DNA of 64,000 nt from Caloramator fervidus (lineage in GTDB: Bacteria > Bacillota > Clostridia > Clostridiales > Caloramatoraceae): contig NZ_FNUK01000004.1 in NCBI RefSeq assembly GCF_900108045.1, positions 29,628 to 93,627 of the forward strand, given 5' to 3'. Within the stretch, counting starts at the first letter, position 1. Every line of letters begins with the position of its first letter. Position numbers and translations under genes: made by a program. Shown one piece after another: positions 8,548 to 18,144 of the stretch. Below the pieces are notes generated by a model. It did no database searches. It worked only from the letters and a program-made list of their open reading frames with translations, and had not been told where the DNA came from.

Positions 8548-9714
8548 TTATACCCCCAATATATCTTTTATTAAACTCCATATTCTTTGACTTGCTTTAT
8601 CATCTTTATATTTAAATACAATATCCCTTATAACTCTTCTATGTTCTTTATAATCATCCTTTTCAAATATAAACTTTATCATATTTTCTAATTCATCCTG
8701 CATCTTTACCTTTGGTCCAGGAGTCCAAAAATCATAGGGATAGAGCAAAAAACCTCTATTTTGTTCATATTTTTCTATATCATTGTTTATAAATATAATA
8801 GGTTTGTCTGTAAGCAGAAAATCAAAATATACACTTGAATAATCCGTAATTAATAAATCTGCATCCTTCAATATCTCATATAAATCAATTTTATTTTTTG
8901 AAAGTTCGTCTATAGATAAAAATACAAAGTTTTCACTTTCTATACCCTTATAAAGCTCTTTATAATAATTTTCTTCAAAAGGATGAAGCTTTGCAATAAA
9001 TAAAAACTCATTATGTTTTAAAAAATCGCAAAACTTTTTAAAATTAAAGCTGTCAAACCCAAAAATATTGTTATTTCTATTATTACCTTCTTCCTTTTGA
9101 GCATAACCCTTTCTAAAGGTTGGTATAAACATTATAATTTTTTTATATTTTTTAACATCATATAGTTTTTCTAATTTTCCCTTTTTAAAAAGATAATCAT
9201 TCCTTGGAAGACCAGTTATACAATAATTGCCTTTAACATATCCCGTGCAAGCGTTTAATAACGTATTATAAGTATCAGACGTTGAAATAACATAATCATA
9301 CTTATTAAAACTATCAAAAGTATATCTTTTTCTTTTTAAGTTTAAAGTTTTATCTAAAAGCCCCATAGCTTTTAGTGGAATCCCATGCCAAAGCTGAATT
9401 AAATGCTGATTATCTTTATAAAAAATAACATCATGAGTAGTTATAACAACCTCCGCACTTAATATTTTTTTTACTTTTTCAAAGTATTTTTTAAATCCTA
9501 ATTTAGAAAATCTAACATCTTTAAACTCCACAAGTTCAACATCATTATATCCAATACTTTTTATATATTGATATAAAGCATAAGTATTAGAACCACTATA
9601 AGGAGTATAATCTAAAAGAACAATTTTTCCTTTTTTAGTTTTAAAAAAATTTCTAAATGCAAAGATTAACTTATCAACAAATCTATCCAAATAATACTTT
9701 AATTTATTCTTCAA
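8548..9714 (-). CDS. CDP-glycerol glycerophosphotransferase family protein (TagB/TagF-like, module A)
   Basis: 388 residues. The family transfers glycerol phosphate from CDP-glycerol to a lipid-linked acceptor at the cytoplasmic membrane face. Visible signatures: LIQLWHGIPLKAMG near residue 118 and LLITDYSSVYFDFLLTDKP near 290. The length is that of a TagB-type primase or a single-domain transferase rather than a long TagF. The start is TTG at 9714, overlapping the upstream stop as TTGA, with AAGGTG seven bases upstream. Priming versus polymerising activity cannot be told from the sequence. Confidence 0.9.
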   Translation of the reverse strand: MKNKLKYYLDRFVDKLIFAFRNFFKTKKGKIVLLDYTPYSGSNTYALYQYIKSIGYNDVELVEFKDVRFSKLGFKKYFEKVKKILSAEVVITTHDVIFYKDNQHLIQLWHGIPLKAMGLLDKTLNLKRKRYTFDSFNKYDYVISTSDTYNTLLNACTGYVKGNYCITGLPRNDYLFKKGKLEKLYDVKKYKKIIMFIPTFRKGYAQKEEGNNRNNNIFGFDSFNFKKFCDFLKHNEFLFIAKLHPFEENYYKELYKGIESENFVFLSIDELSKNKIDLYEILKDADLLITDYSSVYFDFLLTDKPIIFINNDIEKYEQNRGFLLYPYDFWTPGPKVKMQDELENMIKFIFEKDDYKEHRRVIRDIVFKYKDDKASQRIWSLIKDILGV

Positions 9715-10883
9715 GGTTTATCACCTTCTCTTAAGTTTATCTTACAAACATTTTTTATATATTCTAATATATCATTCATCCTATTATCCCAAGAAGCCTT
9801 TTTAGCAATTTCAATCCTTTTTTGTTTCTTTATATCATCTTCACCATTAAAAATATCTTCACACTTTTTTATAAAATCTTCTTCATCTTCCACAATATAT
9901 ATTAAATCACTAAATTTTCTTATATGAGGCATATCCGTTGATATTATTGGTTTTCCCGTTGCTAAGTACTCATAAAACTTAAGGGGGCTTACGTTTTTTG
10001 TAAGCTCTGATTTTTTAAATAAGTTTAAGCAAACGTCAAAATGTTTTATATATCTTGGAAGATCTTTTTGTGGTTTAGGCTCAATGAAACAAACATTGTT
10101 CAAACTTTTTAGTCTAGATATAATTTCTAAACTAGCTAAAGGCCCTATAAACACAAAATTCCAGTCATGCTTTTTACAAGCTACTTTATATACCAGCTCA
10201 AGATCTACCCATTCTTTAACGGCACCTATAAATCCTAATATTTTTCCTTTTAAGTTTTTAAGTTCTAAAGGTCTTTCATAATTCATTAAATCTACAGAAT
10301 TAAATAAATCAAAATCTACTCCATTAGGAACTAAATAAGTGTTATCATTATATAACTTTACATTATCATATAACGCTTCTGCTGTAGCAAACACAACATT
10401 ACTAAGTTTACACAACTTTTTTTCATATCCTTCTACAATTTCTTTATTTATTAAACCTTTAAATTCTGAATGCTTATCAACACAATCATATATAACGCAA
10501 GAATAATCAACATATTTTAATATATCAACATTAAATGGATTATAAATCCAAAGAATAGGTTTAGATACCTTGTACTTTTTAAATAATAAATTTAAGTATT
10601 TAGCTATAAAATATTGATTTACTTTATTAACCATAATATTTTTGTTATAAAAAGGTAGTATTGGAGGCAACTTGAAAACATATACGTTATCAATAACTTT
10701 AATAGGATTATTAAGCCATTTTATATAATCTTCCCATCTTTTACTATCTTTTAATGGAGATATTAAAGTGCTGGGGGGTTCAATATAAAAAATTCTATTA
10801 TGCTTTGGAATGCGAAGCATCAAACTTTGTATTCTCGTCATAAGTGGTTCCCAATTAACCGCCGAAAAGCAGATTATATCCAA
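9711..10883 (-). CDS. Glycosyltransferase, TuaH-like
   Basis: 390 residues, GT-B fold. The N-terminal MDIICFSAVNWEPLMTRIQ with a following FYIEPP segment is typical of TuaH-like transferases found in teichuronic-acid clusters. The C-terminal half has LGFIGAVKEWVDLELV and VSPLKFYEYLATGKPII with the donor-binding E. The start is TTG at 10883 with AAGGAG nine bases upstream. It overlaps the downstream TTG start by four bases. The sugar is unknown. Confidence 0.8.
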   Translation of the reverse strand: MDIICFSAVNWEPLMTRIQSLMLRIPKHNRIFYIEPPSTLISPLKDSKRWEDYIKWLNNPIKVIDNVYVFKLPPILPFYNKNIMVNKVNQYFIAKYLNLLFKKYKVSKPILWIYNPFNVDILKYVDYSCVIYDCVDKHSEFKGLINKEIVEGYEKKLCKLSNVVFATAEALYDNVKLYNDNTYLVPNGVDFDLFNSVDLMNYERPLELKNLKGKILGFIGAVKEWVDLELVYKVACKKHDWNFVFIGPLASLEIISRLKSLNNVCFIEPKPQKDLPRYIKHFDVCLNLFKKSELTKNVSPLKFYEYLATGKPIISTDMPHIRKFSDLIYIVEDEEDFIKKCEDIFNGEDDIKKQKRIEIAKKASWDNRMNDILEYIKNVCKINLREGDKP

Positions 10884-10889
10884 AATACT

Positions 10890-12128
10890 TCACTCCTTTT
10901 CAGTAAAACAACTTGCTATTCCTAAAATCATAAAGGAATAAATGCCTGCCGCACTAAACAAAACATGACCTGCCAAAAATGAAGATCCAAAACCTAAAGC
11001 TAAAGATAAAAATATTGATATATATAAAACATCTTTATTAAAGCTCAATATTTTTAAGATGTACCTTACCCCTCTTGTAATTACAGGAAGTAACATAGTT
11101 ATCGTACCAAAAATTCCATAATAAATAACAACTTCTGCAAAATCCATCTCTATCGTAAGCTTTTGACTTCCTCTACCTATCCCAAATACCTTTCTTATCA
11201 AAGGACTTTCTTTATATTCCTTATAAGCCTGTTTAAGTTTTATATTTCTTGAACTTAATACATATGTCGTTGTATCTTTTTGGGTTTTCTCATAGTTTTC
11301 AATTTGTCTTTCAATGTTATGTTGAACTAAGTTAATATTTTTAAAATATAAAACTCCTTTTATAAAAACAAAAACACATATCATTGATAATAAAATTATT
11401 TTTACAATCTTATTTAAAAGATTTTTGTTATAACTATACAATGAGAATATTATAAAAGCTATTAAAGTTACAATTATAGACCCTAAGGCAACTCTTGTCC
11501 CAACTAACACCATTGATAAAAGAGTTGCTATATAAAGAAAATAATTTAAAATTACATTTTCACCTGAAACTAAAAAATATATACTTATAGGGTAAACTAC
11601 AGAAAGCACTGCAGCAACTTCATTTCCTGCATAAAAAAGTCCTTTGCTTGAAAAAGAACTTCTATAAGTTTTAAAATCCACTCCAAAAATAAAGGATAAA
11701 ACAATTATCAAAGCAAATATAGCACCTGAATAATTTATATACCTAAGAATTTGTTTTGCAATTTTATTTTCATACTTAAAAAGCTTTAATATATCTTCAA
11801 TAAAAATTAAAAATAAAAAATTTAATAAAAATCTAAAATAATATTGAATTTCCAAAAATACATTATAATTAACGCCATAAAAAATTTGAACTACCATTGT
11901 CAAAATTAACGTCATAGCTAATAATATTAAATTTTTAATTTTATTTTTATGTCTTATAAAATAAAAAATTAAATACAACAATATAACATTCCTTATAATA
12001 ATTCCCGGAGTAAACATATTATTGCCTTTAAATACTCTTAAATACAAACTTGTTGCAACATCTATAAAAGGATTTAATATTAAAATAAAAAAAACAATTT
12101 TTTTCAATTTGTGCTTATTCTCTAGCAT
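10890..12128 (-). CDS. O-antigen polymerase/ligase-like membrane protein (module A)
   Basis: 412 residues with about 10-12 membrane segments. The motifs VGTRVALGS, FGIGRGSQKLTIEMDF and a C-terminal AGHVLFSAAGIY are shared with the protein at 20227 (GTKAGIIGA, FGIGYS...IEMDF, GGHVLYEA). The two are therefore paralogues placed in the two modules. The likely role is polymerisation of lipid-linked repeats outside the membrane (TuaE/Wzy-like), inferred from topology and context. ATG at 12128 follows GGAGG. Confidence 0.75.
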   Translation of the reverse strand: MLENKHKLKKIVFFILILNPFIDVATSLYLRVFKGNNMFTPGIIIRNVILLYLIFYFIRHKNKIKNLILLAMTLILTMVVQIFYGVNYNVFLEIQYYFRFLLNFLFLIFIEDILKLFKYENKIAKQILRYINYSGAIFALIIVLSFIFGVDFKTYRSSFSSKGLFYAGNEVAAVLSVVYPISIYFLVSGENVILNYFLYIATLLSMVLVGTRVALGSIIVTLIAFIIFSLYSYNKNLLNKIVKIILLSMICVFVFIKGVLYFKNINLVQHNIERQIENYEKTQKDTTTYVLSSRNIKLKQAYKEYKESPLIRKVFGIGRGSQKLTIEMDFAEVVIYYGIFGTITMLLPVITRGVRYILKILSFNKDVLYISIFLSLALGFGSSFLAGHVLFSAAGIYSFMILGIASCFTEKE

Positions 12129-12164
12129 TTATCATTCCTCCTAATTTTAAGTCCCATTAAAACC

Positions 12165-13196
12165 TCATTTATTATAAAGTTGATCTCTGTAGTTTTTATT
12201 TAATACTTTCCAAAAAACTAACAAAGTAGCTGCTGATATAAATAAAAATACTGAAATACTACTAGGCAAAACAATGGTAAAAATAGAAATAATACCTAAA
12301 ACCATTGAAATCAAATAAATTATAATAACCACATTTTTATGGGAAAATCCCTTATCTAAAAGTCTATGATGTAAATGTCCTCTATCTGCTTCCATTATTG
12401 GCCTGTTATTAAGCTTTCTTCTAATTATTGCTGATAAAGTATCATATATTGGAACTCCAAAAGCTAATACAGATGCTAAAATTGAAAAAGCAGTATAATA
12501 CTTTATTGCACTTATAATCGAAATGCTTGCAAGAATAAAACCTATAAATTGAGAACCTGTATCACCTAAAAAAACCTTTGCCGGATTAAAATTATAATAT
12601 AAAAATCCAAGACAAGAACCTGCTAAAATTATAGTCAATACAGAAGATAAATATCTAGAAGTTAAAATAGAAATAATAAATAAAGTTATGGAAGATATAA
12701 AACCTATTCCTGAAGCAAGGCCATCTAAACCATCAATAAGATTAAAGGCATTAGTCATTCCCACAACCCAAAATATTGTTAAAGGAACGCTAAAAAACCC
12801 CAAATTAATGTATTTATCTACCCCCATAAATGGTATAGATAAACTTTTTATTTTTATTCCAAACAATATAAGCAAAATGGAGGCAAACAATTGAATAATT
12901 AGCTTAGATACAGGCCTTAAAGTTTTTATATCATCTACCATTCCCATAAAAACTATAATTAAAGAACTTAAAAGCAAACCAACTAGCGTCAAATCTAATT
13001 TTAGTGAAAAAATTGAAACTATACAAAACGATATAAAAACAGCTAAACCGCCCATTCTAGGAATAGGCCTTTTATGAACACGCCTTGAATCCTTTGGAAC
13101 ATCTATGGCATTTAGCTTATATGCAAGTTTTATTACATGTGGTGTTAATATTAAACTTAAAATGGCTGATGATACAAACATAACCAAGTAACTCAT
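12165..13196 (-). CDS. tagO: Undecaprenyl-phosphate GlcNAc-1-phosphate transferase (TagO/WecA)
   Basis: 343 residues, polytopic MraY/WecA-family protein. It starts a wall polymer by moving a HexNAc-1-phosphate from UDP-sugar to undecaprenyl phosphate on the cytoplasmic face. Visible motifs: MGMVDDIKTLRP (aspartates that bind magnesium), NAFNLIDGLDGLASG, FLGDTGSQFIGF and the UDP-binding DRGHLHHRLLDKG loop. ATG at 13196 follows GAGGTGG. It is the first gene of module A, with its own promoter at 13265-13293 behind the module B terminator. TagO followed by TagA, TagB and TagD homologues matches wall teichoic acid initiation. Confidence 0.93.
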   Translation of the reverse strand: MSYLVMFVSSAILSLILTPHVIKLAYKLNAIDVPKDSRRVHKRPIPRMGGLAVFISFCIVSIFSLKLDLTLVGLLLSSLIIVFMGMVDDIKTLRPVSKLIIQLFASILLILFGIKIKSLSIPFMGVDKYINLGFFSVPLTIFWVVGMTNAFNLIDGLDGLASGIGFISSITLFIISILTSRYLSSVLTIILAGSCLGFLYYNFNPAKVFLGDTGSQFIGFILASISIISAIKYYTAFSILASVLAFGVPIYDTLSAIIRRKLNNRPIMEADRGHLHHRLLDKGFSHKNVVIIIYLISMVLGIISIFTIVLPSSISVFLFISAATLLVFWKVLNKNYRDQLYNK

Positions 13197-13264
13197 CTTT
13201 CCACCTCTTTAGTTATTTTCAATTAATAATATTTCCAAATACAATCATTTTAACACCAAAGATA

Positions 13265-13293
13265 ATTATACTTCAAATATGATGGGTAGTAAA
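13265..13293 (-). promoter_or_regulatory. Putative SigA promoter of module A (tagO operon)
   Basis: On the minus strand, TTTACT (13288-13293), 17 bases, TATAAT (13265-13270). The -10 is perfect and the -35 weak. It sits between the pgm terminator and tagO. Confidence 0.5.
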
Positions 13294-13331
13294 ATAGCTT
13301 ATTCTTAAATTTTTTATTAATAATAAAAATG

Positions 13332-13354
13332 CCTCAAAGCTTTATGCTTTGAGG
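13332..13354 (-). terminator. Rho-independent terminator after phosphoglucomutase (end of module B)
   Basis: A perfect 9-bp stem (13332-13340 with 13346-13354), five-base loop, followed on the minus strand by CATTTTTATTA. It starts immediately after the pgm stop. Confidence 0.85.
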
Positions 13355-13355
13355 T

Positions 13356-15026
13356 TTAAATAGTAAGTCTTAAAAATTCCATTTTAATCTTTTCTAGTCT
13401 CTCCTCTGTATCTTTATAGCTTTTTCCTCTTGCTGCAAAATAAAACTTAATCTTTGGTTCTGTTCCTGATGGTCTTGCTGTAATTATTGAATCATCATCA
13501 AGAACTAATTGAATAACATTAGACTTTGGAAGATCATTTATTCCTTTCAAGTAATCTTTTACTTCTCTTACTTTAATTTCTGCAATCTCCTTTGGAGGAT
13601 TATTCCTTAACATATCCATAATCTCTTTTATCCTTTGACTTCCTTCAATTCCCTCTAAAGTTATTGATTTTAAATCTTCTTTAAAATATCCATATTTTTC
13701 ATAAAGACTTATTAAACCTTCATATAAGGTCATACCCTTTAATTTATAAAAGGCTGCCATCTCACAAATAAGCATTGATGCTATAACTCCATCCTTATCC
13801 CTTACAAATGTTCCAGAAAGATAACCATAGCTTTCTTCAAAACCAAATACAAAATCCTTGCTTTGTTTTTCTTCAAATTCTTTAATCTTTTCTCCAATAT
13901 ATTTAAATCCAGTTAAAACATCTATAACTTCAACTTCATAACTTTTTGCTATCCTTCTTGCCATTTCTGTAGTTACTATTGTTTTTATAACCACCGGATT
14001 TTTAGGCATCCTTCCTGTTGTCTTTAAATTTTCTAATATATAATGAGTAAGCAAAGCTCCTGTTTGATTTCCTGTTAAAACAATATATTCTCCTTCCTTA
14101 TTTTTAACAACAACCCCCACTCTATCACAATCCGGGTCTGTTCCTATTATAAGATCTGCCTCTAATTCTTTTGCCATTTCAATTGCCCTTTTAAAAACTT
14201 CGTGTTCCTCTGGATTTGGATATTTTACTGTTGAAAAATTTGGATCTGGATTTTCCTGTTCTTTTACAATATAAACATTTTTATAACCTATTTCTTCTAA
14301 AACCCTTCTTACAGGTTTATTTCCTGTTCCATGTAATGGGGTATAAATAATCTTTAGATCATTTTTTGCTTTTTCAACAATATCTTTGTTGACAGTAAGC
14401 CCCTTTACAAGATTAATATAAGCCGTTTCAACTTCATCATCTATGTAATTAAAAAGCCCTAAGTCTACAGCTTTTTCAAAATCCATAGTTAAAATATCAT
14501 CATAATCAACCTTACTTATCTCTTTTAATATTCCCTCTGCATGCTCCTCTGTTATCTGTCCACCATCAGACCAGTAAACCTTATAACCATTATATTCCTT
14601 TGGATTGTGACTTGCAGTTATAACTATACCTGCTGTAGTCTTTAAATATCTTACCGCAAAAGAAAGCATAGGAGTTGGCCTCAATTCTTTATACATATAT
14701 GTTTTTATTCCATTTGCATTTAAAACAAGGGCAGCTTCCTTTGCAAATCTATCGCTAAATTTTCTTGAATCATAGGCAATTGCAACAGAAGCATTTTCAA
14801 TCCCTTTATTTTTTATGTAATTTGCAAGCCCTTGTGTTACCTTTCTTACTGTGTATACATTCATTCTATTGGTTCCAGCACCTATTATTCCCCTAAGTCC
14901 TCCCGTTCCAAATTCTAGTTCTTTATAAAACCTTTCCTTTATCTCCTTTTCATCAAGATTTAAAAGCTCATTTTTAGTATCTTCATCAAAATTTAGCCAC
15001 CTTTTATACATATCCATGTAATTCAC
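13356..15026 (-). CDS. Phosphoglucomutase/phosphomannomutase
   Basis: About 556 residues, the long alpha-D-phosphohexomutase type that interconverts hexose 1- and 6-phosphates. Visible: TGGLRGIIGAGTNRMN, TASHNPKEYNGYKVYW with the phosphoserine, GTDPDCDRVGVV (metal loop), GFEESYGY (sugar-binding loop) and RPSGTEPKIKFY (phosphate-binding). The frame is open to 15053, but GTG at 15026 lies seven bases after GGGAGGG and is the best start. Last gene of module B. With GalU (26168), ManA (15107) and ManC (23671) it feeds UDP-glucose and GDP-mannose, and it would also supply glucose 1-phosphate for the glycogen operon. Confidence 0.92.
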   Translation of the reverse strand: MNYMDMYKRWLNFDEDTKNELLNLDEKEIKERFYKELEFGTGGLRGIIGAGTNRMNVYTVRKVTQGLANYIKNKGIENASVAIAYDSRKFSDRFAKEAALVLNANGIKTYMYKELRPTPMLSFAVRYLKTTAGIVITASHNPKEYNGYKVYWSDGGQITEEHAEGILKEISKVDYDDILTMDFEKAVDLGLFNYIDDEVETAYINLVKGLTVNKDIVEKAKNDLKIIYTPLHGTGNKPVRRVLEEIGYKNVYIVKEQENPDPNFSTVKYPNPEEHEVFKRAIEMAKELEADLIIGTDPDCDRVGVVVKNKEGEYIVLTGNQTGALLTHYILENLKTTGRMPKNPVVIKTIVTTEMARRIAKSYEVEVIDVLTGFKYIGEKIKEFEEKQSKDFVFGFEESYGYLSGTFVRDKDGVIASMLICEMAAFYKLKGMTLYEGLISLYEKYGYFKEDLKSITLEGIEGSQRIKEIMDMLRNNPPKEIAEIKVREVKDYLKGINDLPKSNVIQLVLDDDSIITARPSGTEPKIKFYFAARGKSYKDTEERLEKIKMEFLRLTI

Positions 15027-15106
15027 CAGAATCCCTCCCAAAAACACAGTCACTTTATTATTTTATACCATATTACATAATTTTTCAATAAAACACATAT
15101 TACCCA

Positions 15107-16066
15107 TTAAAGATAGACTTTTAACAATTTTAATCTTCCATGTATACTAAATTGTTCTTCTTTTGCCGGTAACATAAATGTTTTTCCCATTTCAATCTCA
15201 TAGGCTCCATTTTTATATATAAGCTTTCCGTTTCCTTCAATACACATATAGATGAAAAAAGTTTGTCCATTTGTTTTATCCTTATATTCATACTCAACTG
15301 AAATTTCATCTACATTAAAATATTTACATCTTGATATATTTGCAACACAATAACCGTTCATTTTAACAGGATTAGAAAAGGTTACACTACCATTCATACT
15401 AAAATCAATTACATCAAGGGCTTTTTCTATATGAAGCTCCCGTGGTTTTCCAGTTTTATCAACTCTATTCCAATCATAAACTCTGTATGTTGTATCACTG
15501 TTTTGCTGTATCTCTGCAATTACTATGCCATCTAATATAGCATGAACCGTCCCAGCTGGGATAAATATTATATCTCCTTTTTTTACAGAAACATAATTTA
15601 AACAATCTTCTAAACGCTTTTCTTGTAAGGCTTTTTTAAATTCCTCTTTTGTTACTCCTTTTTTTACACCATAAATTAATTTTGCATCTTTTTTTGCATC
15701 TAATACATACCACATTTCCGTTTTTCCAAAATCGCCTTCATTTTTTAATGCATAATCATCATCTGGATGAACTTGAACAGACAATTTATCATTAGCATCT
15801 ATATACTTTATTAAAATAGGAAACCTATCATACTCTAAAGTTTTATAACCAATTAAATCCTGCTTATACAAATCAATAACTTCCCGAAGAGTTTTCCCCT
15901 TCAATACTCCATTTTCAATTATACTCATTCCATTTTTATGACAACAGACTTCCCAACTTTCTGCAGTTTTTTCAAAAGGTAGATCCCTATTTAAAATTTT
16001 TCTTAAATTTTGTCCTCCCCATATTGTCTCCTTATAAACAGGCTTAAAAAACAATGGATAGAGCAT
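15107..16066 (-). CDS. manA: Mannose-6-phosphate isomerase, class I
   Basis: About 319 residues, a cupin zinc enzyme interconverting fructose 6-phosphate and mannose 6-phosphate. The N-terminal YPLFFKPVYKETIWGGQNL is typical of the short Firmicute type. Metal ligands are in SVQVHPDDDYA and in IPAGTVHAI, and the EIQQNSDTTYRVYDWNR block is conserved. The frame opens earlier, but ATG at 16066 follows AGGAGG by six bases. The gene is inside module B and, with ManC, points to GDP-mannose as a precursor of that polymer. Confidence 0.93.
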   Translation of the reverse strand: MLYPLFFKPVYKETIWGGQNLRKILNRDLPFEKTAESWEVCCHKNGMSIIENGVLKGKTLREVIDLYKQDLIGYKTLEYDRFPILIKYIDANDKLSVQVHPDDDYALKNEGDFGKTEMWYVLDAKKDAKLIYGVKKGVTKEEFKKALQEKRLEDCLNYVSVKKGDIIFIPAGTVHAILDGIVIAEIQQNSDTTYRVYDWNRVDKTGKPRELHIEKALDVIDFSMNGSVTFSNPVKMNGYCVANISRCKYFNVDEISVEYEYKDKTNGQTFFIYMCIEGNGKLIYKNGAYEIEMGKTFMLPAKEEQFSIHGRLKLLKVYL

Positions 16067-16083
16067 ACAACACCTCCTAAGCA

Positions 16084-17646
16084 TTAGGCAGCTTTATTTA
16101 ATAATTTTTTCTTTACTATATTTATGAAATATTCAAATTCATCAAGCCTTAAAATATATATCATACCAAAATAAACTAGTGCTCCAACAAAAGTGCAAAT
16201 AAATACAGAAACAATATCTCCTTTAAATCCTATCCCAAATTTAAGCTGGATAAACTTATTTAATAAAAATACAACTATTCCCATAACTAATGAAGATATA
16301 AAAATTTTATTAAAAGAATTTACTATTACTTTCATACCTATATCATTTACTTTTGTATTTAAACTTCTTATTAAAAGCAACGTAACAATAACTGTTGAAA
16401 TTGACGTTGCAAGTGCAAGCCCTAAAACTCCCATAAATTTTACTAAAATAATATTAAGAACTATATTTAAAACAACCCCTATTACACTATTTATCATTGG
16501 TGTTTTCGTATCCTTAATAGAATAAAATGCTCTTCCTACAACATCCCTTACCCCTATAAATATCATTCCCGGAGAGTAAAATAAAAGTGCAAGAGATGTT
16601 AAATATGCAGCTTTGCTATCAAATGCTCCTCTCTTAAAAACAATATCAACTATAGGCTGTCTTAAAACCATCATCCCTATGCTTGCAGGAAACATTATTA
16701 CCAAAATCACGTTTATCCCCTTAATAAGCACATCCCTATATGCCTTTAAATTTTCTTTTGCAGAATACTCAGAAAGAGTTGGATATATAACCGTTGTTAT
16801 TGTAACTGCAAATATACCATAAACAAAAGTATTTAATTTATTTGCAAAATTTAATACAGCAATAGAACCTTCCCCGACTGTTGTTGCAAGCATTCTATCA
16901 ACTAAAAAGTTAACCTGTGAAACAGAAACACCGATTATAACAGGAACCATGAGTTTAATCATTCGAATAATATTCTCATCTTTAAAATTCAAATAAAACT
17001 CATACTTATAACCTAATTTTTTAAACTTTGGAACCAAAAATACAAACTGAACAAAATAAGCCAATATAGTTGCTAAAGTCAAACCGTAAATGCCAAACTT
17101 TTGTGATAAAAGTGCTAAATATGAAATTATAACAATATTCATCAAAACTCCAACAAAGGAAGGAGCTATAAACTCCTTATGAGACTGCAAAATTCCTGTA
17201 AAAATAAATTGCATTGCAATAAAAATTATCGAAATAAACATCATCCTTGATACAACAACAGCCTTATTAAAAACAGCAAAATCCTGTCTAAACCCAGGTG
17301 CAAACAACATTACAATATATTTTGAAAAAATAATTCCAAATAAAATAAATCCAATAGCTATTATCCCAATAATATTAATAACATTATTAACAAACCTTAT
17401 CCTATCCTCTTTACTTTTCTTTTCAATAAACTCCGTAAAAATTGGAATAAAAGTTGTTCCAATTCCACTTCCTATACTTGCAAATATCAACATAACAAGT
17501 CCCATAGCAAAAGTATATATATCCGTATCATACGATGCACCAAACCTAAAAGCAAGAAGGGTTTCACGAAGAAACCCTAGGAATTTGCTGAGGATTGTAA
17601 ATACTATTATAATAGCAGAACCTTTTATAATGCTTTTTTTTGACAT
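16084..17646 (-). CDS. MurJ/MviN family lipid flippase (module B)
   Basis: 520 residues, about 14 membrane segments, MOP superfamily. The N-terminal TILSKFLGFLRETLLAFRFG and DTDIYTFAMGL mark the MurJ family. Overall similar in plan and length to the protein at 6578 but clearly divergent in sequence. ATG at 17646 follows GGAGTG. It sits between tagD and manA. No Wzx-type exporter is visible anywhere in the locus, so this protein may move the module B lipid-linked unit (inference). Which of the two MurJ proteins, if either, is the essential lipid II flippase is not decidable here. Confidence 0.87.
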   Translation of the reverse strand: MSKKSIIKGSAIIIVFTILSKFLGFLRETLLAFRFGASYDTDIYTFAMGLVMLIFASIGSGIGTTFIPIFTEFIEKKSKEDRIRFVNNVINIIGIIAIGFILFGIIFSKYIVMLFAPGFRQDFAVFNKAVVVSRMMFISIIFIAMQFIFTGILQSHKEFIAPSFVGVLMNIVIISYLALLSQKFGIYGLTLATILAYFVQFVFLVPKFKKLGYKYEFYLNFKDENIIRMIKLMVPVIIGVSVSQVNFLVDRMLATTVGEGSIAVLNFANKLNTFVYGIFAVTITTVIYPTLSEYSAKENLKAYRDVLIKGINVILVIMFPASIGMMVLRQPIVDIVFKRGAFDSKAAYLTSLALLFYSPGMIFIGVRDVVGRAFYSIKDTKTPMINSVIGVVLNIVLNIILVKFMGVLGLALATSISTVIVTLLLIRSLNTKVNDIGMKVIVNSFNKIFISSLVMGIVVFLLNKFIQLKFGIGFKGDIVSVFICTFVGALVYFGMIYILRLDEFEYFINIVKKKLLNKAA

Positions 17647-17662
17647 GGTATCACTCCATTAT

Positions 17663-18070
17663 TTATTTTTCTTTAGTCAAAGCAATTTCTTTTAAATCAT
17701 ACTTTATTTTTGTTGTTGATATTTCAGGTGTCCTAGGTAAATATATAACTTTGCAAAACTGAGATAAATAATCAAATTTTCCTTTCCAATCATCTCCCAT
17801 AACAAATATATCTACATTATATTTTTTTATATCTTCTACTTTTTGTTCCCAACAGGTTTCGGGAATTACTAAATCAACATATCTTATAGCTTCAAGCATC
17901 ATTTTTCTTTCTTCAAAAGAAAAATAAGACTTTTTACCTTTCAATAAATTAAATTCATCTGTTGATAATCCAACTATTAAATAATTCCCTAATTCTTTTG
18001 CTCTTCTTAATAAATTAATGTGTCCATAATGTAAAAGATCAAAAGTTCCATAAGTTATTACCCTTACCAC
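17663..18070 (-). CDS. tagD: Glycerol-3-phosphate cytidylyltransferase (module B copy)
   Basis: 135 residues. HxGH motif in GTFDLLHYGHINLLRRAKE at 8-26 and RTPEISTTKIK near 113 define TagD. The sequence is very close to the copy at 8130 up to the C-terminus, where the last 15-20 residues differ. The start is GTG at 18070 with GGGGGAAG upstream. It follows the CDP-glycerol transferase at 18145 after a 74-base gap holding a 13-codon mini-ORF. Confidence 0.92.
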   Translation of the reverse strand: MVRVITYGTFDLLHYGHINLLRRAKELGNYLIVGLSTDEFNLLKGKKSYFSFEERKMMLEAIRYVDLVIPETCWEQKVEDIKKYNVDIFVMGDDWKGKFDYLSQFCKVIYLPRTPEISTTKIKYDLKEIALTKEK

Positions 18071-18102
18071 AATACTTCCCCCTTATGTTTAAATAAACAA
18101 TT

Positions 18103-18144
18103 TTAACTAAAGCTAAAGGATATTTTAATAATAAACTTTTTCAT
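18103..18144 (-). pseudogene. 13-codon mini-ORF, possible remnant of a lost gene
   Basis: An ATG at 18144 sits three bases after a good AAGGAGG inside the end of the upstream gene and opens a frame (MKKFIIKISFSFS) that stops after 13 codons. A strong initiation site in front of almost no gene suggests a deletion that removed the body of a former gene. It could also be a short leader or chance. Confidence 0.3.
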
